Origin: an uncultured Lachnospiraceae bacterium
GTDB lineage: Bacteria; Bacillota; Clostridia; Lachnospirales; Lachnospiraceae
Direction of reading: 5' to 3'
Assembly: GCA_946405625.1 (NCBI GenBank)
Contig: CAMJHQ010000010.1
Coordinates: 46,270-110,269, forward strand
Length of the DNA stretch: 64,000 nt
The notes beneath the pieces are model-generated. The model saw only the letters and a list, made by a program, of their open reading frames with translations. It was not told where the DNA came from and searched no databases. Below, piece by piece: positions 29,395-37,847 of the stretch. The position numbers and the translations under genes were made by a program. Each line of letters starts with the position of its first letter. Within the stretch, counting starts at the first letter, position 1.

Positions 29395-30503
29395 CAGTCT
29401 TCCTTTCTCCTCACATAATGGATCATGATATCACCATCAAGTGTAGTTATATCTTTTAAAGTGAAATGTGCGGCATTCTCAACTTCGTCTATTCCCTCTC
29501 CGCCTACAGGAGATGCTCCGGTTCCTCCGAACACCTTCGGTGATATGAATGTATAGACTTCATCAATCAGATCTTCTCTGAACATGCTCCATCCAACCTG
29601 ACCTCCGCCTTCAAGCAGAAGGCTGTCTATCTTCATACGTCCAAGCTGATTAACGAGACTATTAACATCTATATGCCCGAAATCATCTGCAGGAAGAAGC
29701 AATGTACCGATTCCTAAATCCTTGAGTGCCTTGATTTTCTCTTTCTGTTCCTGTTCGATTGAATCAAGAGCGGCAACATATGTCTTTATCTCACCCGCAG
29801 TCTTAACTATCTGTGAATCCATAGGAATCCTGAGTCTGCTGTCACATATTATCCTTATCGGATCATGTCCTCCCTCTATCCTGCAGTTAAGCAGCGGATC
29901 ATCAGCAAGGACGGTACCGATGCCAACCATAATGGCGGCACATTTATCACGAAGGACGTGAATGGTTTTTCTGGATTCAGTATTGCTTATCCATCGGCTC
30001 TTTCCGGTAGAAGTGCATATTTTGCCATCCATTGTCATAGCATATTTATAAACTATATAAGGAGTTTTATGAGTGATGTAGTGGAAGAAAAATGTATTCA
30101 TTGCATCACATTCTTCTTTCATAACATGAGTCACAACTTCAACTCCCGCACTTCTGAGCTTCCAGATACCTTTGCCAGAAACAAGCGGATTCGGATCGTC
30201 AGAACCGATATATACTCTTTTAATCTTTGCTTCAATAATCGCATCGGTACAAGGCGGCTGCAAGCCTGTATGACAGCAAGGTTCAAGTGTAACATACATT
30301 TCCGCACCTTCTGTACTTCCTTCAACCGATGAAATTGCGTTCCTCTCTGCATGAGGACCGCCGTACTTCATATGATATCCTTCTCCGATCACATTGCCGT
30401 CTTTAACAATGACCGCCCCCACAAGCGGATTAGGACTGACCGCCCCCGTACCTTTCTTTGCGAGCTCTATGGCACGTTCCATAAACCTCTTTTCATACGC
30501 CAT
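29394..30503 (-). CDS. ribD: Bifunctional pyrimidine deaminase/reductase RibD
   Basis: 369 residues. N-terminal deaminase (about 1-145): VGAVIVKDGNVIGEGYH, GPHAERNAI (zinc His and catalytic Glu) and EPCCHTGLQPPCTDAI (two zinc cysteines). C-terminal reductase (about 148-365): YAMTMDGKICTSTGKSRWIS and LLLEGGGQVGWSMF. First gene of the operon; it starts 28 bases after the riboswitch-associated hairpin, with GGGGGTAG as ribosome site. Confidence 0.98.
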   Translation of the reverse strand: MAYEKRFMERAIELAKKGTGAVSPNPLVGAVIVKDGNVIGEGYHMKYGGPHAERNAISSVEGSTEGAEMYVTLEPCCHTGLQPPCTDAIIEAKIKRVYIGSDDPNPLVSGKGIWKLRSAGVEVVTHVMKEECDAMNTFFFHYITHKTPYIVYKYAMTMDGKICTSTGKSRWISNTESRKTIHVLRDKCAAIMVGIGTVLADDPLLNCRIEGGHDPIRIICDSRLRIPMDSQIVKTAGEIKTYVAALDSIEQEQKEKIKALKDLGIGTLLLPADDFGHIDVNSLVNQLGRMKIDSLLLEGGGQVGWSMFREDLIDEVYTFISPKVFGGTGASPVGGEGIDEVENAAHFTLKDITTLDGDIMIHYVRRKED

Positions 30504-30525
30504 GTTTATCTACCCCCATAAACAT

Positions 30526-30560
30526 AAAATAATGCCCCGAAACCTAAGTCACGGGGCAAT
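30526..30560 (-). terminator. Expression-platform hairpin of the FMN riboswitch
   Basis: Minus strand stem ATTGCCCCG / CGGGGCATT (30531-30560 including a 12-base loop) followed by ATTTTATG. It sits between the aptamer and ribD. The T-tract is short, so it may act as an attenuator together with the aptamer or shield the ribosome site, which begins about 15 bases later. Confidence 0.75.
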
Positions 30561-30584
30561 CAAAATCACGGTTCAATAACTGAG

Positions 30585-30692
30585 ATTACTTCCATCCAGA
30601 CTATACTGTCGGCACCGAGATCAAATCGGTTCAAACTGAGATCAGTTTCGCGGGCTATACCGCCGGTCGGGAATCACACCCTGCCCTGTAAT
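30585..30692 (-). promoter_or_regulatory. FMN riboswitch (RFN element)
   Basis: Minus-strand RNA reads ATTAC then AGGGCAGGGTG, ATTCCCGACCGGCGGT, AGCCCGCGA, and at the 3' side CCGACAGTATAGTCTGGATG, GAAGTAAT. These are the conserved blocks of the RFN aptamer in the correct order, with P1 closed by ATTAC/GTAAT. It would bind FMN and shut off ribD-ribE-ribBA-ribH and the co-transcribed HAD, DUF1189-like and CYTH genes. Confidence 0.97.
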
Positions 30693-30718
30693 ACAGATTA
30701 TATGATATTAAACTGTCA

Positions 30719-33439
30719 TTATTCCTGCTTGCCGATTGACAGGAATCCACTCTCATTAGCCTTAAGCAGGAATGAGAGACCTATATTCTTTCTGTTTCCG
30801 TCTACTGAAATGTAGATCTCACCAGTCTCAACAAGTGACTTTGCGATATTGATAAGCTCATCCTTGAAGGAGATCATCTCACGTCTGTCTCTTGATGAAA
30901 GCTTAAACAGATACTGGTTCTTAGAACTGATAAGAAGAATACTGAACGAGAAAATGTTGTCCTTTGATTCTTTCATACCGGAACCGATCATTCTTGAATT
31001 TGCAATGATAATTTCAGCATTATCATCCGGAAGATATTCAGAAAGAATAAGCTTGTAGATCTTCAGATAATCATCTTCGGAATCAACCTTGATAGGAAGT
31101 TCCGCAACAGCAAATTCGATAACCGAATCAGCTATCTTGATCGTTCCACCCTCATCGTTGATCGATGCAGTACTCTGACGAGGAACAAGAAGTCTGAAGA
31201 ACTTATTCTCTATAACCTTCTCTGAAGGTGTCGGCTCTACGATAACGAGATCAGGATAAGTCTTTTCAAGCTTGAACATAGATACGATTGCCGCATCATC
31301 ACCTGTCTCTGCCATCTCAATAAGCTTTTTATAAAGCTCTGTTATCTGTGGTGTACGATACTTGACAAGCTCAACGATCTTCTCAACAGCAGGGATATGA
31401 GCCATAGCTGCATTTTCAAGATACATCTGGATGAGCTGTTCATCCGTAGCACCCTTCTCTCCCTTATACTGAATAACCTTGAAGAGGTTTTCCTTATCAA
31501 ATTCATCGAACTTATTATCATAAGCCTTCTCGAAATACTTGAGGGCTTTCTTCTCGCCTGTAAATCCAGGCTGAGATTCCTGTCTCTCATAGATCTTTCC
31601 GAGTTCATAAGCTGCCTGATAGCTTCCGAGGCCAAGTGCCTCAAGGAATGCCTTCTCAATCTCATAGTCAGTAGCTATATAAAATACCTGACTCTGCTTC
31701 ATAAGAGCAACCTTAAGTGCTGTAGCCGAGCTACCTGCCTTGACAGCTCTGTCCCATTTCTCAACGGCACTCTGAAGGCTTTCACCCTTAAGATCCTTAA
31801 TATCCTTGATATAAGCATCTGCTTCGATGATACCGTTCTTCTGAGCTTCATTGAAATATCTAAGAGCTTTATCTCCGTCCCTGCCTGAACTGAGAAGTCC
31901 GTAATAATAGAATCTTCCGAGGTAGAACGGAACTCTCTTATGTCCGAGACGCTGAGCATCTTCGTACCATTTAAGAGCCTTTGTATAATCTTTATATTCC
32001 TGATCAAAAATATTACCGATAAGGAATGCCAGATCCGGATCCTTAGTTGCATCAAAGAGCTGTTTAGCATAGCTGATTGTCTTATCCAGATCATGATAAG
32101 GTGAATCCTTATCAAAATAGAGATCTATAAGAAGATAACTTGCTTTGATCGATCCGAGCTTAAGCGCCTGCTTTGCAGCACTCATGGCTCCTTCATAATC
32201 TTCAAGATAATAGCAGTATACAGCCTCGCTGTAGTACTGATTATCCTTTCTGTTAAGACTTTGATCACTGACACGTGTAGGTGCAATAAATGCAAACGAG
32301 TTAGCAGTTTCGAAAATGATCTCTTCGTACTGCTCAATAATCTCCATTGTTGCACAAACGAATCTCATACATGCAAGACGTCTTCCCTGGAAGAAGGCGA
32401 ATGTAACGATACCTTTATTCATCTCCTTATGATAGAAGGTTGTGAAAATACCGTCTGCATACTCAGTGATATATGACTTAAGCTGAAGTTCTTCTTCAAA
32501 TGCATCATTGCAGTATCTCAGATAATTCTCAAGTGTCTTCTTGGAATCTCTTGGAATACTGTCATAGCTGACATACATTTCAAAGTCCTTATATGTCATG
32601 CTAGGTGCATAATATTCTTCGTCTGTCTCCTCATTGATGGTTTTAACCCAATCCTTAGGAAGTTTGTGGATATAACCGTCAATCTGATTATGAACATATG
32701 TATATTGATATTTGAGAGAGGCAGGATCGATAACCTTATAACGGGTCTCTTTACCTTTCTCCTTACGCTTCTCAGAAATCTCTGTATAAAGCTTATCCTT
32801 TTCCTCAAACTCGAGTGAATCGGTATGACTTGCTGCATAATCAACTCTGTCATATGCCTTCATCGCATTCTCATCACCGAGATCGGAAAGTTTTCTGTAC
32901 CAGTATTTAGCTTTATCAAGATCTACTGGAATAACATAATCACTCTTGTTACCATATTCATCAACTCGGCTGAGACCGTTCTCATATATGGAACCGAGGT
33001 TCATATATGCAGGCTTAACTCCTGCGTCTGCAGCTTTTTCGAAATATGATATTGCTTTTGAGAAGTTCTGAGCATCAAGAAACAGCTTAGCTGCTTTGTA
33101 AACCATCTCTGAATCATTTGTAAGCTTTGCATACTTCTCATAATATCCGGCTGATCTGTTCAAGTCTTTTTCTATATTAGCATTGCTATATCTGCCGTTT
33201 TCAAAAAAGTCCCCCAATATTTTCAGGGCATCAAGACCAAACTGTCTGTACATCTCGTCGTTGATACCAATATCGACAATACCTTCAAGAACCTCAACAG
33301 CGCCAACACCGTTAGCGTTATCAAGGAGGTTCATAGCCTTGTCATACTGGAGTTCAACAGTACTCTTGTTTGTTTTCTTGGTACCTCCAAGATTTGCCAG
33401 AATCGGAATTTTATCCTTAAGATTACTGAAAAATCCCAT
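30719..33439 (-). CDS. 906-residue Sel1/TPR-repeat protein, function unknown
   Basis: Soluble cytoplasmic-looking protein with no signal peptide or membrane helix. Blocks: N-terminal TPR/Sel1-like helices (about 30-210, e.g. AISYFEKAADAGVKPAYMNLGSIY, split here by memory of the helix pair), a mixed alpha/beta domain (about 240-400) starting near YQYTYVHNQIDGYIHKLP, a second Sel1 array (about 410-690; ALKWYEDAQRLGH, ALRYFNEAQKNGI, ALKYFEKAYDNKF) and a C-terminal beta-rich domain (about 735-890) beginning ENKFFRLLVPRQ. The two non-repeat domains could be Mog1/PsbP-like folds, judged only from pattern. It follows the Crh-like gene by 80 bases and precedes the riboflavin riboswitch. A scaffold role is likely. 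Confidence 0.78.
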   Translation of the reverse strand: MGFFSNLKDKIPILANLGGTKKTNKSTVELQYDKAMNLLDNANGVGAVEVLEGIVDIGINDEMYRQFGLDALKILGDFFENGRYSNANIEKDLNRSAGYYEKYAKLTNDSEMVYKAAKLFLDAQNFSKAISYFEKAADAGVKPAYMNLGSIYENGLSRVDEYGNKSDYVIPVDLDKAKYWYRKLSDLGDENAMKAYDRVDYAASHTDSLEFEEKDKLYTEISEKRKEKGKETRYKVIDPASLKYQYTYVHNQIDGYIHKLPKDWVKTINEETDEEYYAPSMTYKDFEMYVSYDSIPRDSKKTLENYLRYCNDAFEEELQLKSYITEYADGIFTTFYHKEMNKGIVTFAFFQGRRLACMRFVCATMEIIEQYEEIIFETANSFAFIAPTRVSDQSLNRKDNQYYSEAVYCYYLEDYEGAMSAAKQALKLGSIKASYLLIDLYFDKDSPYHDLDKTISYAKQLFDATKDPDLAFLIGNIFDQEYKDYTKALKWYEDAQRLGHKRVPFYLGRFYYYGLLSSGRDGDKALRYFNEAQKNGIIEADAYIKDIKDLKGESLQSAVEKWDRAVKAGSSATALKVALMKQSQVFYIATDYEIEKAFLEALGLGSYQAAYELGKIYERQESQPGFTGEKKALKYFEKAYDNKFDEFDKENLFKVIQYKGEKGATDEQLIQMYLENAAMAHIPAVEKIVELVKYRTPQITELYKKLIEMAETGDDAAIVSMFKLEKTYPDLVIVEPTPSEKVIENKFFRLLVPRQSTASINDEGGTIKIADSVIEFAVAELPIKVDSEDDYLKIYKLILSEYLPDDNAEIIIANSRMIGSGMKESKDNIFSFSILLISSKNQYLFKLSSRDRREMISFKDELINIAKSLVETGEIYISVDGNRKNIGLSFLLKANESGFLSIGKQE

Positions 33440-33519
33440 AATTCCATACCTCCGATTGTAATAGGAAAATATCCGTCACAGCATATTTTACCATAATCGA
33501 GAGCCTATTGCCACTAGTT

Positions 33520-33777
33520 TTAAGCAACAGAACTGATATATTTGGTAATTGCGTTTACAGCATCTTTCTCATCGTTTCCGGTAGCTTCTACTTCAATTTC
33601 CTCATCATTGCATAATCCGAGACTCATCATACCCATTATACTCTTGGCATTGATCTTCTTATTGCCTGAAACAAGAAAAATCTCGCTTTCAAACATGCTT
33701 GCAGTCTGTACGATTTCAGCTACAGGACGTGCTTCCGTGTAATTAGGTAATTTTACGATGATTTTTTTGGTAGTCAT
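33520..33777 (-). CDS. HPr-family protein lacking the PEP-phosphorylatable His (Crh-like)
   Basis: 85 residues from the start at 33777 (MTTKKIIVKLPNYTEARPVAEIV; AAGGAG upstream). The fold is HPr: VQTASMFESEIFL, NAKSIMGMMSLGL. In HPr residue 15 is His (GLHARPA); here it is Glu (NYTEARP, Glu15), so Enzyme I cannot phosphorylate it. Ser46 in KSIMG is kept, so HPr kinase could still act. Bacillus Crh has Gln15 and Ser46 and sits in the same rapZ-whiA neighbourhood. Here it is just downstream of whiA and 4 kb from hprK. Likely a regulatory protein, not a sugar-transport phosphocarrier. Confidence 0.9.
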   Translation of the reverse strand: MTTKKIIVKLPNYTEARPVAEIVQTASMFESEIFLVSGNKKINAKSIMGMMSLGLCNDEEIEVEATGNDEKDAVNAITKYISSVA

Positions 33778-33808
33778 AATAAATCTCCTTGTAATAACAT
33801 GAATGGGG

Positions 33809-34744
33809 TCAATCATTACTTCTGATTTTTTCTGCAATCTCATTTATACGAGCCAGACGGTGATTTACACCTGATTTTCCAAGCGGTTTATCAAGTTTTT
33901 CACCAAGCTCCGTAAGTGAAAGGTGAGGATGCATCAATCTCAGCCTTGCAACTTCTCTCAGCTGTTCAGGCAGACTATCCAGTCCTCTTTTTTCGATTAT
34001 GAGATTTATATCATCAATCTGCTTAGCTGCAGCATTAACGACCTTATTTATATTTGCGGTGTCACAGTTAACTTCACGATTTATTGAATTCCTTATATCC
34101 TTCAGAATTCTGATGTTCTCAAACTCCATCATGGAATTCATACCACCGGTAACACCCAGGAAATCGGAAATGGTATCTCCGTCCTTTATATATACGATAT
34201 ATCTGTTTTTTCTCTTTATACTTCTCGCATCCAGATGCAGTGCTTTAAGTATCGAGAGAAGTCTTTCTGCATTATTCTCTGTAGTACAGGCTATCTCCAT
34301 CTGATATGCCTTCTCCGGACTGCTTACGGAACCTCCCGCAAGAAATGCACCTCGTAAGAACGCTTTCTTGCAGCATGTATGCTGAGTGATCGTAAGTCCG
34401 GGCTCTGCATAACAGTCGTTCTTCATAAGCTTTATCCTGCTTTTGAGAAGTTCCAGAACTTCCGGGTCTGAAATTATTATTCTGTAACCCTTCTTCTGTT
34501 CAACATATATACTGTCAAATGCAAATTGCTTTTCAAAGACATTATAGAGAAGTCTGGATATCTTTCCCGCAAGTTCTTCAGAATCAGCTCTGATCGATAT
34601 TATTTCTTCTTCAGGATTAGTATCTTCTCTTTTTATAAATCTGGCATTTATAGATATAATCCCGCCAAGCTCAGCCATCTTACAATGAATGGCCGTATCC
34701 GTACGCGTGATCAGCTCTCTTTTTAGATCAAGTGAAAATGACAT
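33809..34744 (-). CDS. whiA: DNA-binding protein WhiA
   Basis: 311 residues. N-terminal degenerate LAGLIDADG homing-endonuclease-like domain (about 1-200; RGAFLAGGSVSSPEKAYQMEI) without nuclease residues, and C-terminal helix-turn-helix (about 215-310; MHPHLSLTELGEKLDKPL, KSGVNHRLARINEIA). In Firmicutes WhiA affects cell division and chromosome segregation; in Streptomyces it controls sporulation. It overlaps the rapZ stop codon (TGATG). The usual yvcK gene between rapZ and whiA is absent here. Confidence 0.96.
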   Translation of the reverse strand: MSFSLDLKRELITRTDTAIHCKMAELGGIISINARFIKREDTNPEEEIISIRADSEELAGKISRLLYNVFEKQFAFDSIYVEQKKGYRIIISDPEVLELLKSRIKLMKNDCYAEPGLTITQHTCCKKAFLRGAFLAGGSVSSPEKAYQMEIACTTENNAERLLSILKALHLDARSIKRKNRYIVYIKDGDTISDFLGVTGGMNSMMEFENIRILKDIRNSINREVNCDTANINKVVNAAAKQIDDINLIIEKRGLDSLPEQLREVARLRLMHPHLSLTELGEKLDKPLGKSGVNHRLARINEIAEKIRSND

Positions 34745-35625
34745 CAGCCTTCACCCTTTACGTAAATATCATTGGCTATATCCCTATGAAAAACCCTTGT
34801 TGTATAAGGAAGCTCTTTAAGTCTTTCACCTAACAGATTTGCTACTGTTACTGACCTGTGTCTTCCGCCGGTACATCCAACAGCAATAACAAGCTGGTGT
34901 CTGTCTTCTCCGTTGATGAAATTCGGAACAAGAAATTTGACCATATCATAGAGTTTATCCATAAACTCCACCGAAGAAGGACTATCCATTACAAACTGCT
35001 TGATTTCATCATCATTGCCCGTTTTTGCTCTGAGTTCAGTAACATAGTACGGATTGGGCATAAACCTTACATCAAAAACCATATCCGCATCCTGTGGAAT
35101 ACCGAATTTATAACCAAAGCTCATGACCGTTACTATCATGTTTGTGTAGTTTTTCTCGGTCAGAACTATCTTCTTGACTTCTTTCTTCAATTCTCTTGTC
35201 AGAAGGCCGCTTGTATCAATCGTATAATCGGCCATTCTTTTCAGAAAGTCTATCCTTGTTCGCTCTTCGGCAATGCCATCTTCGATCCTGCCCCCGTGAG
35301 CAAGCGGATGCTCTCTTCTGGTTTCCTTATATCTCTTAACAAGAACCTTGTCGGTTGCATCAAGATATATAATTTCGTAATTAAATTTATTTTCTCTGAG
35401 ATAAGACAGCTGAGTACTAAGCTCTTCAAGAGCCTCACCGCTTCTGATATCGATACCGATAGCTACCTTATCCTTTTCAAAATGATTATCCCCCGATATT
35501 TCGGCAAACTTTTTGATAAGCATTACCGGTAGGTTATCGACACAGAAATAATCCATATCCTCAAGCTGCTTGAGAACCGTAGATTTACCTGCTCCACTCA
35601 TTCCTGTCACAATAATAAATCTCAT
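34744..35625 (-). CDS. rapZ: RapZ/YvcJ nucleotide-binding protein (RNase adapter family)
   Basis: 293 residues from the start at 35625 (MRFIIVTGMSGAGKSTVL; AGGAG five bases upstream); a start seven codons earlier lacks a ribosome site. Walker A GMSGAGKST; Walker B-like IYLDATDKVLVKRYKETRR; C-terminal domain with VAVGCTGGRHRSVTVANLL (here IAVGCTGGRHRS). The E. coli protein binds the sRNA GlmZ and senses glucosamine-6-phosphate; Bacillus YvcJ binds GTP/ATP. It lies between murB and whiA. Confidence 0.95.
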   Translation of the reverse strand: MRFIIVTGMSGAGKSTVLKQLEDMDYFCVDNLPVMLIKKFAEISGDNHFEKDKVAIGIDIRSGEALEELSTQLSYLRENKFNYEIIYLDATDKVLVKRYKETRREHPLAHGGRIEDGIAEERTRIDFLKRMADYTIDTSGLLTRELKKEVKKIVLTEKNYTNMIVTVMSFGYKFGIPQDADMVFDVRFMPNPYYVTELRAKTGNDDEIKQFVMDSPSSVEFMDKLYDMVKFLVPNFINGEDRHQLVIAVGCTGGRHRSVTVANLLGERLKELPYTTRVFHRDIANDIYVKGEG

Positions 35626-35656
35626 ACCTACTCCTTTGGAATTCACAAAATCCCGA

Positions 35657-36511
35657 TCAGAATTCTCCTATAAGCCTGACCTCTGTCTCAAGCTTAACCC
35701 CCATTTTATCAAGGACAATTCTCTGTACATCCTTTATAAGATTATAAATATCAGTCGATGTTGCCTTACCTGTATTTATAACAAAGCCGCAATGCTTTGT
35801 GCTGACCATAGCTCCACCAACCGTATATCCTGAAAGGCCGCTATCCATTATCAGCTTTCCTGCAAAATAACCCTCAGGTCTTTTAAATGTCGATCCCGCA
35901 CTCGGATATTCAAGAGGCTGTTTTTCACGTCTTCTTGAATTAAGGTCGATCATAATTTCATTTATTTTATCCTTATTACCCTTCGTAAGTTTATAATCAA
36001 CTCCGGAAATAATAAGATTCTTCTTCATTGCTATACTGCTGCGATAGTCAAACTGCATCTCTTCACAGTTATATACAACCTCTTTGCCGTTCTCTATAGC
36101 ATATACATTAACTACGACATCTTTCATCTCGCCGCCATAAGCTCCGGCATTCATAAATACCGCACCGCCGGCTGTACCGGGAATTCCGGATGCAAATTCA
36201 AATCCGGTAAGACTATTATCTCTGGCAAATGCAGCTATCTTTGAAAGAAGCGCACCCGCATCGGCGTGAATAACATTTTCTTCCTTAAGACTAATCTGAT
36301 TGAATTCATCATAGATCTGAACGACCGTTCCTCTTATCCCATCATCAGATACCAGAAGATTACTGCCGTTTCCGATAAATATCGGATTATCATATTCTTT
36401 AATTATATTAATTATATCTTCAGCCGATTCTACTTTTATAAATGTATCAGCATTTCCTCCGGTTCTGAAGGAAGTATGTTTGGACATCGGCTCATTATTC
36501 AAGATTATCAT
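35657..36511 (-). CDS. murB: UDP-N-acetylenolpyruvoylglucosamine reductase
   Basis: FAD enzyme reducing enolpyruvyl-UDP-GlcNAc to UDP-MurNAc, the second step of peptidoglycan precursor synthesis. The start is set at 36511 (MIILNNEPMSKHTSFRTGG, GGTGG upstream), giving 284 residues. FAD-binding motifs FIGNGSNLLVSDDGIRG and GIPGTAGGAVFMNAGAYGGE, catalytic Ser in SAGSTFKRP and the C-terminal Glu in LETEVRLIGEF are present. First gene of the murB-rapZ-whiA-Crh-like run. Confidence 0.97.
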   Translation of the reverse strand: MIILNNEPMSKHTSFRTGGNADTFIKVESAEDIINIIKEYDNPIFIGNGSNLLVSDDGIRGTVVQIYDEFNQISLKEENVIHADAGALLSKIAAFARDNSLTGFEFASGIPGTAGGAVFMNAGAYGGEMKDVVVNVYAIENGKEVVYNCEEMQFDYRSSIAMKKNLIISGVDYKLTKGNKDKINEIMIDLNSRRREKQPLEYPSAGSTFKRPEGYFAGKLIMDSGLSGYTVGGAMVSTKHCGFVINTGKATSTDIYNLIKDVQRIVLDKMGVKLETEVRLIGEF

Positions 36512-36534
36512 ATAAGTTCCACCATAATAATAAA

Positions 36535-36560
36535 TACGAGCAGGCACATCCCTGCTCGTA
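36535..36560 (-). terminator. Hairpin between glucokinase and murB
   Basis: 10-bp perfect stem TACGAGCAGG / CCTGCTCGTA with a six-base loop, followed on the minus strand by TTTATTATTAT and then the murB ribosome site. It can terminate glucokinase transcripts, but it also falls within the leader of the putative murB promoter at 36570-36599, so it might attenuate murB. Confidence 0.65.
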
Positions 36561-36569
36561 TAATACTAA

Positions 36570-36599
36570 ACTATATAAATCGATTTAGCAATATGTCAA
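36570..36599 (-). promoter_or_regulatory. Putative murB operon promoter
   Basis: Minus strand TTGACA, 18 bases, TATAGT. The predicted start is at the foot of the hairpin 36535-36560. Confidence 0.6.
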
Positions 36600-36651
36600 A
36601 AAAGCCGATTTTTATTCAATTTGCACAAATTTTATGGTTATTTTGACATAT
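36591..36651. repeat. Inverted repeat around the murB -35 region
   Basis: ATATGTCAAAA (36591-36601) and TTTTGACATAT (36641-36651) form an 11-bp inverted repeat separated by 39 bases; each arm contains a TTGACA read in opposite directions. It may be a looping operator or simply two divergent -35 boxes. Confidence 0.55.
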
Positions 36652-36659
36652 ATCAAGAA

Positions 36660-37601
36660 TTACGCTTCAAGAACTGAGCATGCACCGCCATACATTCCGG
36701 CATCATTTCCGAGCTTTGCAAGCTCAAACTCAGTATCACGGCATGCATGGAAAGCATACTGACGGAAGTACTTTCTGGTAGTATCTGTAATAATTGTACC
36801 TGCCTTTGAAACTCCACCGCCGATAACGAAAACTTCAGGATCTACAACGCATGATACAGACGAAAGAGCTAATCCGAGTTTCTTACCAAGCTCTTCTACA
36901 AGCTCATTGGAAAGCTCATCTCCTGTCTTTGCTGCATCAAATATATCCTTTGCGGTAATGTACTCGATCTGACGAAGCTTTGAAGGCTTATCAGAATCGC
37001 TCAAAAGCTTATTTGCCATTCTTACAATACCTGTAGCAGAAGCATACTGTTCAAGGCATCCCTTCTTTCCGCAGTTACACATATCAGTTTCATCAGGATC
37101 TATGGTAATATGTCCTATCTCACCGCCTGCTCCGTTTGTACCGGCAAGCATTTTACCATTAATAATGATTCCTCCGCCTACACCGGTTCCAAGTGTAATA
37201 CATACTACATTCTTATGACCTTTGCCGCCGCCCTGCCACATTTCACCGAGAGCAGCCATATTGGCATCATTTCCAACCTTTACTGAAAATCCTGTAAGAC
37301 GGTTCATTTCTTCTGCTGCATTGAAAACTCCCCATCCAAGATTTACACATTTGATAACTGTACCGTCTTCCTTTACAGGTCCCGGAACACCCATTCCGAT
37401 ACCTGTAACATCCGAATCATCTATGGATTTTTCGGTGAGCTTTGCCTTAATGGAAGCTGCGATATCAGACAATATATAAGCACCGCCTTCATCAGTTCTG
37501 GTCGTAATTTCCCATTTATCAAGGAGTTCTCCTTCAATTGAGAAAAGACCGATCTTTACAGTTGTGCCTCCGATATCAACACCGAATACATACTTTGACA
37601 T
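36660..37601 (-). CDS. ROK-family glucokinase
   Basis: Phosphorylates glucose with ATP. 313 residues: ATP-binding YVFGVDIGGTTVKIGLF, GNDANMAALGE with the catalytic Asp, TLGTGVGGGIIING, GHITIDPDETDMCNCGKKGCLEQYAS with the HXCXCXXXGC zinc motif of ROK kinases, and the C-terminal EVFVIGGGVSKAG. No DNA-binding N-terminus, so it is a kinase, not a repressor. It is near hprK and the Crh-like gene. Strict glucose specificity cannot be proven from sequence; glk or glcK would be the usual name. Confidence 0.93.
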   Translation of the reverse strand: MSKYVFGVDIGGTTVKIGLFSIEGELLDKWEITTRTDEGGAYILSDIAASIKAKLTEKSIDDSDVTGIGMGVPGPVKEDGTVIKCVNLGWGVFNAAEEMNRLTGFSVKVGNDANMAALGEMWQGGGKGHKNVVCITLGTGVGGGIIINGKMLAGTNGAGGEIGHITIDPDETDMCNCGKKGCLEQYASATGIVRMANKLLSDSDKPSKLRQIEYITAKDIFDAAKTGDELSNELVEELGKKLGLALSSVSCVVDPEVFVIGGGVSKAGTIITDTTRKYFRQYAFHACRDTEFELAKLGNDAGMYGGACSVLEA

Positions 37602-37681
37602 ATTAAAAATCCTCCGTTAAACTTCTTTTCTTTTCACACAAATAATAATTTGAAAAAAAATGCATCCTGCTTCAACTAGTA

Positions 37682-37846
37682 TATTCATCAGATTGCTGTA
37701 GCTGCATTCGAAAGCCCGTGCTTCGCACTCCTGCTTTCTCATGACACTACAGCATCCTGCTTCGCAGGATACGCACATATGATATAATAGCTCTTAGGAC
37801 GCGAGCGTCCACGAGCTATTATATCATATGTGCTATCTGATGAATA
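37682..37846. repeat. Nested inverted-repeat element (clover-like, about 165 bp)
   Basis: Outer arms TATTCATCAGAT (37682-37693) and ATCTGATGAATA (37835-37846) are perfect 12-mers. Inside: stem GCTGTAG/CTACAGC (37695-37701 with 37747-37753) enclosing GAAAGC/GCTTTC and GTGC-TTC-GCAC; a hairpin ATCCTGC-TTC-GCAGGAT (37754-37770); and a perfect 21-bp stem (37773-37793 with 37813-37833) capped by GGACG-CGAG-CGTCC. Almost every base is in a stem. It fills the gap between hprK (ends two bases past the right arm) and glucokinase. It looks like a non-autonomous mobile repeat or a highly structured RNA; no transposase is present. Confidence 0.8.
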
Positions 37847-37847
37847 G

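Noticed and set aside
30585..30692. Novel structured RNA upstream of ribD
   Set aside because: All conserved FMN aptamer blocks are present in order, so it is a known riboswitch class.
34858..35532. 224-codon open frame on the plus strand
   Set aside because: It is entirely antisense to rapZ, whose family motifs are clear; no ribosome site and a Cys/Ile/Phe-rich composition typical of a shadow frame.
36660..37601. ROK-family transcriptional repressor
   Set aside because: There is no N-terminal helix-turn-helix; catalytic Asp and zinc motif support a kinase.
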